Shown here one piece after another: positions 27,535 to 35,979 of a stretch of 64,000 nt of DNA. Each line of letters begins with the position of its first letter. The first letter of the stretch is position 1. The notes below the pieces were generated by a model that made no database searches, was not told the origin of the DNA, and worked only from the letters and a program-made list of their open reading frames with translations. A program made the position numbers and the translations under genes. The stretch spans positions 62,001 through 126,000 of the forward strand of contig NZ_CANNES010000005.1 of assembly GCF_947503705.1 (NCBI RefSeq), written 5' to 3'. The DNA is from an uncultured Tateyamaria sp. GTDB lineage: Bacteria > Pseudomonadota > Alphaproteobacteria > Rhodobacterales > Rhodobacteraceae.

Positions 27535-29259
27535 TCAGTTCGACTTGATGCGATACCAGTCTGCGATGTTCCACAGTTCGGAATCCCAGACGTTCAGGTC
27601 CACACCGCCCAGCGTGACGGCATGGGCCGCGTTCCGACCACGGTGCGTCAGCGGGATGATGACATATTCCTGCATCAGGATGTCGTTCATCGCCTTGGCC
27701 AGCTCAGCGCGCTTTTCAAGCTCGCCTGTGACGGCCATTTCAGCAATCAGCGCCTCGTATTCCTCCGAGCAGAAGCGCATCATGTTGGTGCCCTGCCATT
27801 GTGTTTCAGGACGTGGCCGCTTGTCACAAGCCCAACCTGCCATATACGATTCAGGGTCGGTGCCATCGAAGTTGTTGGTGTACATTTCAACGTCGGCATA
27901 GAACTTCTGGAACGTGTCAGGCGAACCGGGGTCAGAGCCAAAGAAGACCGACGCGTCGATGTTGCGCAATTCGGTTTCGATGCCGATCTGGCTCCACCAG
28001 TCTTTGACAAGCGCCTGATAGTCCTGACGGACGGCGTTGGTCGATGTTTGGTACAGAACCGACAATTCGATGCCGTCCTTTTCGCGGATGCCGTCGCCGT
28101 TGCTGTCAACCCAACCGGCAGCGTCCAGCACCGCGTTGGCACCTGCGATGTCCTGGGTTTTGCAGCTTTCGTTCGCCGTGGACGCGTAGATCGCCGGCGC
28201 AGGCAGCACGTTGCAGGTCAGTCGGCCAAAATCGCCATAGCCGATCTCTGTCAGCAGAGCCACGTCAATGGCCATCGACATTGCTTGGCGGACCGCCTTG
28301 TCGGTCAGGAAGGGATGCGGATGCGCAATTGTCGCGCGCTCGCCTTCGGGCAAGTCGGGCGATGGGTTGGTCAGGTTGATGTGAATACGCTCGACCGATG
28401 TGCCAAAGGACACAACGTTCTTGCCACGGCCTGCTTCTTCCATGCGGGTCAGTACGTCAGGCGCGAGTTGCAGGTTCCAGGCATAATCGTACTCGCCCGT
28501 TTCATGCACGGCGCGGCCTGCTGCTGCGGCATCGCCACCACCTTTGAAGGTCACGGTCGCAAAGGCGGGTTTGCTTGGATCGCGGTAGTTTTCGTTGGCC
28601 GCGAAGGTGATCACGTCATTTGGACGGAATTCCGTTACGGTGAAGGGGCCTGTGCCGATCGGGCCAAAGTTGGCCTCGGTGCACTCGGGCGCCTTGGGTC
28701 CGAGGCATTCGGCAAACTGCGCTTTTTGGATGATCGGCGCCTGGGCACCGACAAATGGGCCGTAGGGGAAGGGCTTGGGTACGCCAAAGGTCACGACAAC
28801 TGTCTGTGCGTCCGGCGTGTCCACAGAAACCACGTCGTTGTATTTTTCGGCCTGGGCACAACCGCCGCCTTCAGCGGTGCAGTACTCCCACGAGAACTTG
28901 ACGTCTTCGGATGTCACCGGCGTGCCATCGGACCACAGTAGCCCATCGGACAGAACCCATGTGATCTGTGTCAGGTCTTCGCTCACGCCGCCGTTTTCGA
29001 CGGTGGGCACTTCGTCAACCAGCCAAGGTACAAGTGCACCTTCGGTGTCGTAGCGTGCCAGGGGCTCGATCACGAGGCTGGATGATTCCAGTTCCTTGGT
29101 GCCGCCGGACAGATACGGGTTCAAAATGGATGGCGCTTGCCAATAAATGATCTTCAGCTCGCCATCGCGGCCACGGTCGCCGGAATGACCATCGGCATAG
29201 GCGAACGGCGCACATGCGACGCTTGCGGCTGCGCCGAGCAGCAGGGTTTTCAGTTTCAT
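27535..29259 (-). CDS. Peptide/opine ABC transporter substrate-binding protein (SBP family 5)
   Basis: 574 residues with a signal peptide ending about residue 22 (LLLGAAASVACAPFAYA). The mature protein shows family 5 features: a GELKIIYWQAPSILNPYLSG start, the DGLLWSDGTPVTSEDVKFSWE motif, and NMMRFCSEEYEALIAEM near the end. It delivers ligand to the two permeases encoded just downstream. A strong AAGGAG ribosome site precedes the ATG, as expected for a protein made in excess. Its gene and the ATPase gene diverge from a common 303-base control region. Confidence 0.93.
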   Translation of the reverse strand: MKLKTLLLGAAASVACAPFAYADGHSGDRGRDGELKIIYWQAPSILNPYLSGGTKELESSSLVIEPLARYDTEGALVPWLVDEVPTVENGGVSEDLTQITWVLSDGLLWSDGTPVTSEDVKFSWEYCTAEGGGCAQAEKYNDVVSVDTPDAQTVVVTFGVPKPFPYGPFVGAQAPIIQKAQFAECLGPKAPECTEANFGPIGTGPFTVTEFRPNDVITFAANENYRDPSKPAFATVTFKGGGDAAAAGRAVHETGEYDYAWNLQLAPDVLTRMEEAGRGKNVVSFGTSVERIHINLTNPSPDLPEGERATIAHPHPFLTDKAVRQAMSMAIDVALLTEIGYGDFGRLTCNVLPAPAIYASTANESCKTQDIAGANAVLDAAGWVDSNGDGIREKDGIELSVLYQTSTNAVRQDYQALVKDWWSQIGIETELRNIDASVFFGSDPGSPDTFQKFYADVEMYTNNFDGTDPESYMAGWACDKRPRPETQWQGTNMMRFCSEEYEALIAEMAVTGELEKRAELAKAMNDILMQEYVIIPLTHRGRNAAHAVTLGGVDLNVWDSELWNIADWYRIKSN

Positions 29260-29562
29260 GTTTCACTCCTTGTTGGACGCCAGGCCAAGGCCTGATGCCG
29301 GTCTTGCGCCGCATTCACTGCGATCGCGTTTCGTTTCCGGCGGGATCGTGAGCGCACTCTTGCCGCGTAAACCTGTGGTTTCACTTCGGTTTTCAAACAG
29401 TCCCCCGGATGAACACCTGCCATCGAAACAGAACTTGATGAAAATGCAAGCCTCGGTTGCTCGAATTACTAAGAAAACCGTATGCGGGGTTTGACAGTGC
29501 TGCAAGCTTGGCCATAGCCTCAATCAACGGCCCTCGCGGGGCCCTTTCGGGGATAGTTCAGA
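29260..29562. promoter_or_regulatory. Divergent control region of the peptide importer
   Basis: This gap separates the binding-protein gene (minus) from the ATPase gene (plus). No gene is seen in it. A TTGACA at 29491-29496 has the right orientation for the ATPase gene with a weak -10-like CATAGCC 16-17 bases on. The minus-strand promoter is not obvious. Confidence 0.5.
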
Positions 29563-31395
29563 ATGCTTGACGAGACGGGTAGCACGCCCATTGCAGATAT
29601 CCGTGGCCTGCGGGTCGAATTCCAGACCAAGGATGGCCCGGTTGTCGGCGTCGAGGATGTGTCATTCACCGTCAACGCAGGCGAAACCGTTTGTATTGTT
29701 GGCGAATCCGGGTCGGGCAAGTCGGTATCTTCGCTATCGCTGATGCGTTTGGTCGAGTTTGGCGGGGGCGAAATCGCGGGCGGCCAACTGATCTTTGACC
29801 GCAAGGATGCCGATAACATCGACCTCGCCCAGACCGATCAGGACCTGATGCGCACTATTCGCGGCAACGAGATTGGGATGATCTTTCAAGAGCCGATGAC
29901 CGCCCTGAACCCCGTCTTTACCGTGGGGCGCCAACTCACCGAAGGGTTGCGCTTGCATCGCGGTATGTCCAAGGCGCAGGCCGAGGAACGCGCGCTTGAA
30001 CTGATGAACCAGGTCCGCATCCCCGAGCCTGAGCGCCGCTTGGTTCAGTACCCGCACGAGTTGTCAGGCGGCATGCGTCAGCGTGTAGTCATTGCCATGG
30101 CGCTGGCGTGCAAACCGCGGCTTTTGATTGCGGACGAACCTACCACCGCCTTGGATGTGACCATCCAGGCCGAGATTCTGGCGTTGATGGACCGCCTCAA
30201 GCGTGAAACGGGCACGGCCGTGATGTTCATCACCCACGACATGGCCGTCGTTGCCCAGATGGCGGACCGCGTCGTTGTCATGTTCCGCGGCAAAAAGGTC
30301 GAGGAAGGCCCCGTCGCCGAGATTTTCGAGAACCCTCAGCACCCCTACACCAAGGCGCTGCTGGCCGCCGTCCCCAAATTGGGCGAGATGAGCGGCAAGG
30401 CCTATCCTGAACCGATGAAGCTGATGGGCCGCGACCAAAAGGCCATTATGCCGATCCCCGGCACCGAAGAACCGCTCTTGGTGGTCAAGGGTCTGACAAC
30501 GCGCTTTCCGGTCAAGGGCGGCTTTTTCCGCCGTCTGGTGGCCAATGTGCATGCGGTCGAGGATCTGTCCTTTACCATCAACAAGGGCCAGACCCTGAGT
30601 CTGGTGGGCGAAAGTGGTTGCGGCAAATCCACGGCAGGTCGGTCGATCCTGCGCCTTGTAGACCCTCAAGAGGGTCAGATCATGCTGGACGGCAAGGACA
30701 TCATGGCGCTCAGCGATCGTGATCTGCGCACCGCGCGGTTGGACATGCAAATGATCTTTCAAGATCCCTTTGCCTCGCTGAACCCCCAGATGCAGTTGGC
30801 CGATCAGGTGGCCGAACCGATGCATAACTATGGCATGTTCAAAGGGGAGGAAGGGCGAAAACGGGTCGAAATGCTTTTTGACCGGGTTGAGCTGCCGCGC
30901 AGTTTCATGCGCCGTTTTCCCCATGAATTGTCGGGTGGGCAGCGTCAGCGGGTGGCCATCGCACGCGCACTTGCGTTGAACCCCAAGCTGATCATCGCGG
31001 ACGAGGCTGTATCAGCCCTCGACGTGTCGGTGCAGGCGCAGGTATTGAACCTTATGATGGAGTTGCAGGCCGAAATGGGGCTGTCCTTCCTGTTTATCAG
31101 CCACGATATGGCGGTGGTCGAAAGGGTCAGCCATCATGTGGGCGTCATGTATCTGGGCCGCATCGTGGAGCTGGGCCCGCGCGCCCGCGTCTTCGAAAAC
31201 CCGCAACACCCCTATACCCAAGCCTTGATGAAGGCGGTGCCCATTGCCGACCCGCGCAGGCGCAAGGAAGAAAAAGATCTGAATTTCAAGCCGATCCCGT
31301 CGCCGATTCACCCCGCAGGCTATGATCCGGCCCCGTCAGAATATGACGAGGTCGAGCCGGGCCATTTCGTGCTCACCACTGATAGCGGTTATTGA
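29563..31395 (+). CDS. Fused dual-domain peptide ABC transporter ATPase (OppD-OppF type)
   Basis: 610 residues containing two complete ABC domains. Domain 1: Walker A GESGSGKS (about residue 48), signature LSGGMRQRV, Walker B LLIADEPTTALDV and switch His in FITHDMAVV. Domain 2: Walker A GESGCGKS (about 350), signature LSGGQRQRV, Walker B LIIADEAVSALDV and SHDMAVV. Both domains end with the ENPQHPYT(K/Q)AL motif typical of Opp/Dpp ATPases. Having D and F in one chain is common in Rhodobacterales importers of this type. It is divergent from its cognate binding protein and heads the transcript that continues into the catabolic genes. Confidence 0.95.
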   Translation: MLDETGSTPIADIRGLRVEFQTKDGPVVGVEDVSFTVNAGETVCIVGESGSGKSVSSLSLMRLVEFGGGEIAGGQLIFDRKDADNIDLAQTDQDLMRTIRGNEIGMIFQEPMTALNPVFTVGRQLTEGLRLHRGMSKAQAEERALELMNQVRIPEPERRLVQYPHELSGGMRQRVVIAMALACKPRLLIADEPTTALDVTIQAEILALMDRLKRETGTAVMFITHDMAVVAQMADRVVVMFRGKKVEEGPVAEIFENPQHPYTKALLAAVPKLGEMSGKAYPEPMKLMGRDQKAIMPIPGTEEPLLVVKGLTTRFPVKGGFFRRLVANVHAVEDLSFTINKGQTLSLVGESGCGKSTAGRSILRLVDPQEGQIMLDGKDIMALSDRDLRTARLDMQMIFQDPFASLNPQMQLADQVAEPMHNYGMFKGEEGRKRVEMLFDRVELPRSFMRRFPHELSGGQRQRVAIARALALNPKLIIADEAVSALDVSVQAQVLNLMMELQAEMGLSFLFISHDMAVVERVSHHVGVMYLGRIVELGPRARVFENPQHPYTQALMKAVPIADPRRRKEEKDLNFKPIPSPIHPAGYDPAPSEYDEVEPGHFVLTTDSGY

Positions 31396-31408
31396 GGCGG
31401 CGCTGGCC

Positions 31409-32119
31409 GTGACGCAACCGCATGCGCAAAAGGTGGCCCTGATCACCGGTGCGGCCCGGGGGATCGGGCGAGCCATGGCTTTGGACATGTCCCGGGACCA
31501 CGGCGTCGCGATCACCTATCGAAATACGCTGCCAGATGGGCTCAGTGACGATATTCTTGCAGTACACTGCGATCTGACGGACGCCGCGCACCCGGCGGCG
31601 GTTGTAGAGGCAGTTATAGATCATTTTGGCCGGATTGACGTGCTGATCAACAACGCAGGCAGTGCTGTGGCCTCGCCGGTTGATACCTTTGACATGACAG
31701 GTGCCCGCGCCATGATGGACGTGAATGTGCTCGCCCCTCATGGCCTGTTGGTCGCGGCCCTGCCGCATTTGCAGGCAGGTGCCGCCGTGATCAACATTTC
31801 ATCCGTCAATGCCGTCTTGCCGCCCGGCGGTGCCAGCCTATTTGGCGCCAGCAAGGCGGCACTAGAGCTGTGGACGCGTGGCATTGCCAAGGAATTGGGG
31901 CCGCGCGGCATTCGCGTGAATGCCATTGCCCCCGGGGCCATAGACGTCGAGGATGCAGACCGCCCCGAGGCGCTGCGCCAACTCTTTATCGACGCCACCG
32001 CCCTGGGCCGCCTTGGCACGCCCAAAGACATCGCCGCCACTGTCCGCTTTCTGGCCAGTGAACATGCGGCCTTTATCACCGGTGAAGTTCTCACCGTGTC
32101 CGGAGGATACAGACTGTGA
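31409..32119 (+). CDS. Short-chain dehydrogenase/reductase
   Basis: About 236 residues starting at a GTG at 31409, 13 bases after the ATPase stop. Motifs: TGAARGIGRAMALD, NNAGSAVASP, INISSVNAVLPPGGASLFGASKAA. The usual catalytic Tyr of YxxxK appears as Phe in LFGASKA, while Lys and Ser are kept; this would weaken standard SDR chemistry. The C terminus is family-like (GEVLTVSGGYRL). Its stop overlaps the GTG of the following deacetylase gene, so the two are tightly coupled. Substrate unknown. Confidence 0.82.
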   Translation: MTQPHAQKVALITGAARGIGRAMALDMSRDHGVAITYRNTLPDGLSDDILAVHCDLTDAAHPAAVVEAVIDHFGRIDVLINNAGSAVASPVDTFDMTGARAMMDVNVLAPHGLLVAALPHLQAGAAVINISSVNAVLPPGGASLFGASKAALELWTRGIAKELGPRGIRVNAIAPGAIDVEDADRPEALRQLFIDATALGRLGTPKDIAATVRFLASEHAAFITGEVLTVSGGYRL

Positions 32120-33276
32120 CTGCCCGCCTTACCCCGCTTGAGCTGATGACCAAGCTGATCAGCTTTCCCACGGTGAGCCGCGATACGAATCTGCCCTTGG
32201 TGGAGTGGGTTGAAGACTACCTGAACAGCCACGGCATCACATCGCATCGCTATCCGCATCCCGATCAACCCAAAGCAGCGCTGTTTGCTCATGTGGGGCC
32301 TGAGGTCGAGGGGGCGGTTGTCCTTTCGGGGCACACGGACGTGGTGCCGGTGGATGGCCAACCTTGGGATACGGACCCGTTTGTGGTGACCGAACGGGAT
32401 GGCAAATATTTCGGGCGCGGAACCTGCGACATGAAAGGGTTTGATGCGCTGGCCCTTTGGGCGCTGGTCGAGGCACATTATGCAGGCGTGTCCAAACCCT
32501 TGCAGCTGGCGTTCAGCTTTGACGAGGAAATCGGCTGTCTGGGCGCCCCGCCCATGATTGCCGCCATGCAGGGGGTGGTTCCCAAGGGTGGCCCGGTAAT
32601 CGTGGGCGAGCCGTCGATGATGCAGGCCGTGACCGGGCACAAAGGCGGGCAGGGGTTTGACACGCGAGTTGTGGGTTTCGAGGTGCACTCCTCGATAATG
32701 CACACCGGCGTCAGCGCCATCCTCGAAGGGGTGAAGATCATCGATTTTGCCAATCAGCGCAATGCCGCGGTCTTTGCCTCGGAGCCGACGACGCTGGGGG
32801 CGATGTTTGATCCGCCCTATACCACATGGCATGTCGGCCAGGTCTCGGGTGGGACGGCGCATAATATCACGGCCAAAGAGTGTAGGTTTTCCATGGACTT
32901 CCGCGCGGTGCCTGGGGACAACACCGAAGCACTCAAAAAGGCGTATCTGGATCACGTTTCGGCCATTGAGGCAAACATGCAGGCCGTGCACCCGGATACG
33001 CGGGTGGAGATCGACATTCGCTTTGCCGTACCGCCACTGGAGCCGGAAGAAAACGGCGTTGCCGAAGCCTTGGTGCGCCAGATTACCGGTGATAACGCGA
33101 GCCATGTTGTAAGCTACGGTACAGAGGCGGGGCAGTTCCAGCAGGCGGGTTATTCTGCCGTTGTTTGCGGGCCTGGTGATATTGCGCAGGCGCACCAACC
33201 CAATGAGTTTATCACGGTTGCGCAGTTCGAGGCAGGGCATGCCTTTATGCGTGATCTGGTTGGACGGCTTGCCTGA
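32116..33276 (+). CDS. argE: ArgE/DapE-family deacetylase (acetylornithine deacetylase-like)
   Basis: 386 residues of the M20 metallopeptidase family, closest in plan to acetylornithine deacetylase ArgE. Metal ligands are visible in SGHTDVVPVDGQPW (His, then Asp), GRGTCDMKGFDALAL (Asp), FDEEIGCLG (catalytic Glu-Glu) and the C-terminal GPGDIAQAHQPNEFI (His). It removes acyl groups from amino acids in the cytoplasm. It starts with GTG overlapping the SDR stop. In this setting, beside an importer and two other M20 enzymes, it may serve N-acyl amino-acid breakdown rather than arginine synthesis, so the symbol reflects similarity only. Confidence 0.87.
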   Translation: MTARLTPLELMTKLISFPTVSRDTNLPLVEWVEDYLNSHGITSHRYPHPDQPKAALFAHVGPEVEGAVVLSGHTDVVPVDGQPWDTDPFVVTERDGKYFGRGTCDMKGFDALALWALVEAHYAGVSKPLQLAFSFDEEIGCLGAPPMIAAMQGVVPKGGPVIVGEPSMMQAVTGHKGGQGFDTRVVGFEVHSSIMHTGVSAILEGVKIIDFANQRNAAVFASEPTTLGAMFDPPYTTWHVGQVSGGTAHNITAKECRFSMDFRAVPGDNTEALKKAYLDHVSAIEANMQAVHPDTRVEIDIRFAVPPLEPEENGVAEALVRQITGDNASHVVSYGTEAGQFQQAGYSAVVCGPGDIAQAHQPNEFITVAQFEAGHAFMRDLVGRLA

Positions 33277-33281
33277 GAAAG

Positions 33282-33326
33282 CGTTTTCCGACACGGAAAA
33301 CGGGCCGGAAAACGGCTCATTTTCCG
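33282..33326. repeat. Twin-hairpin element T, copy 1
   Basis: Hairpin 1 is CGTTTTCCG-ACA-CGGAAAACG (perfect 9-bp stem, 33282-33302). After GGC it runs into hairpin 2, CGGAAAA with TTTTCCG (33306-33326). The plan matches the element at 56036-56096 with different stem bases. It lies just after the ArgE-like stop. Confidence 0.8.
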
Positions 33327-33417
33327 ATGGCGCCCAGCGGTGGTGGTGGCGCGTGACCTCTGTCGCTCGCGCCATTTTCTGCGTGGGGAAATGGGCCAAA
33401 GACCGCGTCGGTCTCCG

Positions 33418-34761
33418 ATGAGCTTCCCGATTTCCAATACCTCGCCCGTGACCTATCCAGGTGCGCCACCGCCCGAGACCGATGTGGTCGTTATAGGTGG
33501 TGGCGTCATCGGGGTTTGCACGGCCCTTTATCTCGCCCGCGCGGGTCGTCGCGTCGTCCTTTTGGAAAAGGGGCGTATAGCCGGGGAACAATCCAGCCGA
33601 AACTGGGGCTGGATCCGTCAAACGGGCCGCGATCCGGATGAACTGCCGATTATGGTCGAGGCGAACCACCTTTGGCGGGCATTGGCGGATGAAACCAATG
33701 TTGACATTGGTTTGCGGCAAAGTGGCGTCACCTATCTTGCCCGAACGGAAGCAGAGTTGGCAGGTTACGCCGGTTGGTTGCCCCATGCTCAGGCACTGAA
33801 CATCGATAGCTGCCTTCTCAGCCGAAGAGAAACGGCGCACCTCATCCCTGCCATGTCTCAAAGCTATGCCGGTGCCTTGCACACGCCGAGTGACATGCGC
33901 GCCGAACCTTGGGTCGCCGTTCCGGCCCTGGCGGGGATCGCCACCCGGGCGGGCGCGCAAATTGTCGAAAACTGTGCCGCCCGGACGTTGGACATACAAG
34001 ACGGGCGCGTCGCAGGTGTTGTAACCGAGGCAGGCCGCATTGCTGCTGGGGAGGTTGTTGTGGCAGGCGGTGCCTGGTCGGCGCTGTTCCTGCGCCGCCA
34101 TGGTGTAGCATTGCCGCAATTGTCCGTGCGCGCCACAGTGGCCGCAACAGCGCCCATGCCCAAGGTCCATCTCGGTGCAGCTGCCGACAGCCGTATTGCC
34201 TTTCGTCGTCGGCAGGATGGCGGCTACACCCTCGCTGCAGGTGGCTTTCACGAGCTTTTTGTCGGACCCGATGCCTTTCGCGCATTTCCCAAATTTATCG
34301 CACAGCTCAGGGCTGATCCATTTGGCACGCGATTTCTGCCCGCAGCACCTGCCGGCTACCCCGATGCATGGGGCACGCCACGCCACTGGGCTGCAGATCA
34401 AGAATCGCCCTTTGAGCGGATGCGGGTGCTGGACCCGACACCCAATCGGGGCAAGCTCAAGGCGCTGGCCCGCGACTTTGGCGCATTGTTTCCCGGTCTT
34501 GGGCCGGTGCAAATTGCCAGCGCGTGGGCAGGGATGATCGACACGATGCCCGATACCGTTCCAGTGGTGGACCGTGTGACCGCCCTTCCGGGTCTGTCCA
34601 TTGGCACGGGGATGAGCGGTCACGGCTTTGGCATCGGCCCAGGCATGGGCCGGGTGCTGGCCGCTCTGGTCACCGGCGGCGATGTGGGTCATGATCTGAC
34701 GCGGTTCCGTCTGAGCCGATTTTCCGATGGAACTGCCGTTCACATCGGCCCCTCTCTCTGA
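33418..34761 (+). CDS. FAD-dependent oxidoreductase, D-amino-acid dehydrogenase (DadA)-like
   Basis: About 447 residues of the DAO/GlcD family. The FAD-binding Rossmann motif is VVVIGGGVIGVCTALYLARAG near residue 25, followed by an acidic strand end (VVLLEKGRIAGEQSS). The stretch RNWGWIRQTGRDPDELP and the C-terminal GMSGHGFGIGPGMGRV complete the flavin site. It probably oxidises an amino acid or secondary amine to the oxo acid. The ATG at 33418 is chosen; an in-frame ATG at 33391 would add nine residues with a poorly spaced ribosome site. Twin-hairpin element T lies in the gap before it. Confidence 0.88.
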   Translation: MSFPISNTSPVTYPGAPPPETDVVVIGGGVIGVCTALYLARAGRRVVLLEKGRIAGEQSSRNWGWIRQTGRDPDELPIMVEANHLWRALADETNVDIGLRQSGVTYLARTEAELAGYAGWLPHAQALNIDSCLLSRRETAHLIPAMSQSYAGALHTPSDMRAEPWVAVPALAGIATRAGAQIVENCAARTLDIQDGRVAGVVTEAGRIAAGEVVVAGGAWSALFLRRHGVALPQLSVRATVAATAPMPKVHLGAAADSRIAFRRRQDGGYTLAAGGFHELFVGPDAFRAFPKFIAQLRADPFGTRFLPAAPAGYPDAWGTPRHWAADQESPFERMRVLDPTPNRGKLKALARDFGALFPGLGPVQIASAWAGMIDTMPDTVPVVDRVTALPGLSIGTGMSGHGFGIGPGMGRVLAALVTGGDVGHDLTRFRLSRFSDGTAVHIGPSL

Positions 34762-34782
34762 GCGACCAAAAGGAGTGCGCTG

Positions 34783-35949
34783 ATGCCGATCAAGAACCGC
34801 CTGGCCGAGACCCATGCCGAGATTACCGGCTGGCGTCATCATCTGCATGCGCATCCCGAACTGGACTTTGATGTGCATGAAACAGCGGCCTTTGTCGTGG
34901 ACAAGCTGCGAGCGATGGGCGTCGATGACATCACCACCGGCATCGGCCGAACCGGCGTGGTCGCCGTGATCAAGGGGCGAACGGACACCAAGGGCCGGGT
35001 CATTGGCCTGCGGGCGGATATGGACGCGCTGCCGATCATGGAGGCGTCAGGCGTCGAATTTGCCTCGACCGTTCCCGGCAAGATGCATGCGTGCGGCCAT
35101 GACGGGCATACCTCGATGTTGTTGGGAGCGGCCCAATACCTCGCTGAGACCCGCAATTTCGACGGCACTGCCGTGATGATCTTTCAACCCGCCGAAGAGG
35201 GCGGCGGCGGTGGCCGCGAAATGGTCAATGACGGCATGCTAGACCGCTGGAACATCCAAGAGGTTTACGGACTGCACAATATGCCCGGCCTGCCCACCGG
35301 GCAATTCGCGATCCGGCCCGGGCCCATCATGGCCGCAGCCGATGAGTTCGAGATTACTGTCACGGGCCTTGGCGGCCATGCCGCGGCGCCCCACACCGCA
35401 ATCGACCCAAACGTGGCGGCGGCCCATATTATCCTCGGATTGCAAAGTATCGCCAGCCGCAACGTGGACCCGTTAGAGGCGTCGGTTGTGTCGGTGTGCG
35501 CGCTGCATTCGGATGTGGACACACACAATATCATCCCGCAAACGACGCGGATGACGGGTACGGTGCGCGCCCTCAAACCCGAGATCCGCGACCAGGTCGA
35601 GGCGCGGGTGATCAAGATCGCGACAGCCACGGCAGAGGCCTATGATTGCGTGGCGGAGGTAGAATACCGTCTTGGCTATCCCGTGACCATCAATGACGAC
35701 ACACATACCGATTATGCAGCGGCGGCCGCGCGGGCGGTTGCTGGGGATGTGATCACCGACATGCCGCCCATTATGGCGGCGGAAGATTTTTCCTTTATGC
35801 TGAACGAGCGCCCCGGGGCCTATATCATGCTGGGCAACGGTGAAGGTGCGACGCTGCATCACCCCGAATACCGCTTTGATGATGATGCAATACCGGCCGG
35901 ATGCAGCTGGTTTGTCGAAGTGATCGAACAACGGATGCCCGCACAATAA
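34783..35949 (+). CDS. M20 amidohydrolase (hippurate hydrolase-like), copy 1
   Basis: 388 residues of the M20D group that removes acyl or aryl groups from amino acids. The binuclear metal site is complete: MHACGHDGHTSM (Cys and His), FQPAEEGGGGG (Glu), GLHNMPG (His) and the C-terminal LHHPEYRFDDDAI (His). The dimerisation domain lies in the middle (FEITVTGLGGHAAAPH). It begins MPIKNR and is followed 30 bases later by a close paralogue with the same start and length. It has a good AGGAG site before its ATG. It belongs to the transcript led by the importer ATPase. Confidence 0.93.
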   Translation: MPIKNRLAETHAEITGWRHHLHAHPELDFDVHETAAFVVDKLRAMGVDDITTGIGRTGVVAVIKGRTDTKGRVIGLRADMDALPIMEASGVEFASTVPGKMHACGHDGHTSMLLGAAQYLAETRNFDGTAVMIFQPAEEGGGGGREMVNDGMLDRWNIQEVYGLHNMPGLPTGQFAIRPGPIMAAADEFEITVTGLGGHAAAPHTAIDPNVAAAHIILGLQSIASRNVDPLEASVVSVCALHSDVDTHNIIPQTTRMTGTVRALKPEIRDQVEARVIKIATATAEAYDCVAEVEYRLGYPVTINDDTHTDYAAAAARAVAGDVITDMPPIMAAEDFSFMLNERPGAYIMLGNGEGATLHHPEYRFDDDAIPAGCSWFVEVIEQRMPAQ

Positions 35950-35979
35950 TTGCCCGCGCGCCAGACAAAGGAACAGTTT

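Noticed and set aside
26557-28941. A 794-codon plus-strand frame
   Set aside because: Antisense to the OppB-like and binding-protein genes; no recognisable domain.
32121-32136. CGCCTTACCCCG as a further REP copy
   Set aside because: It lacks an inverted partner for a stem; it encodes the start of the ArgE-like protein.
31738-34878. A 1046-codon open frame on the minus strand
   Set aside because: It lies opposite four well-supported genes (SDR, ArgE-like, DadA-like, M20), its translation is rich in His, Arg and Cys with no domain, and it follows from high GC at third positions.
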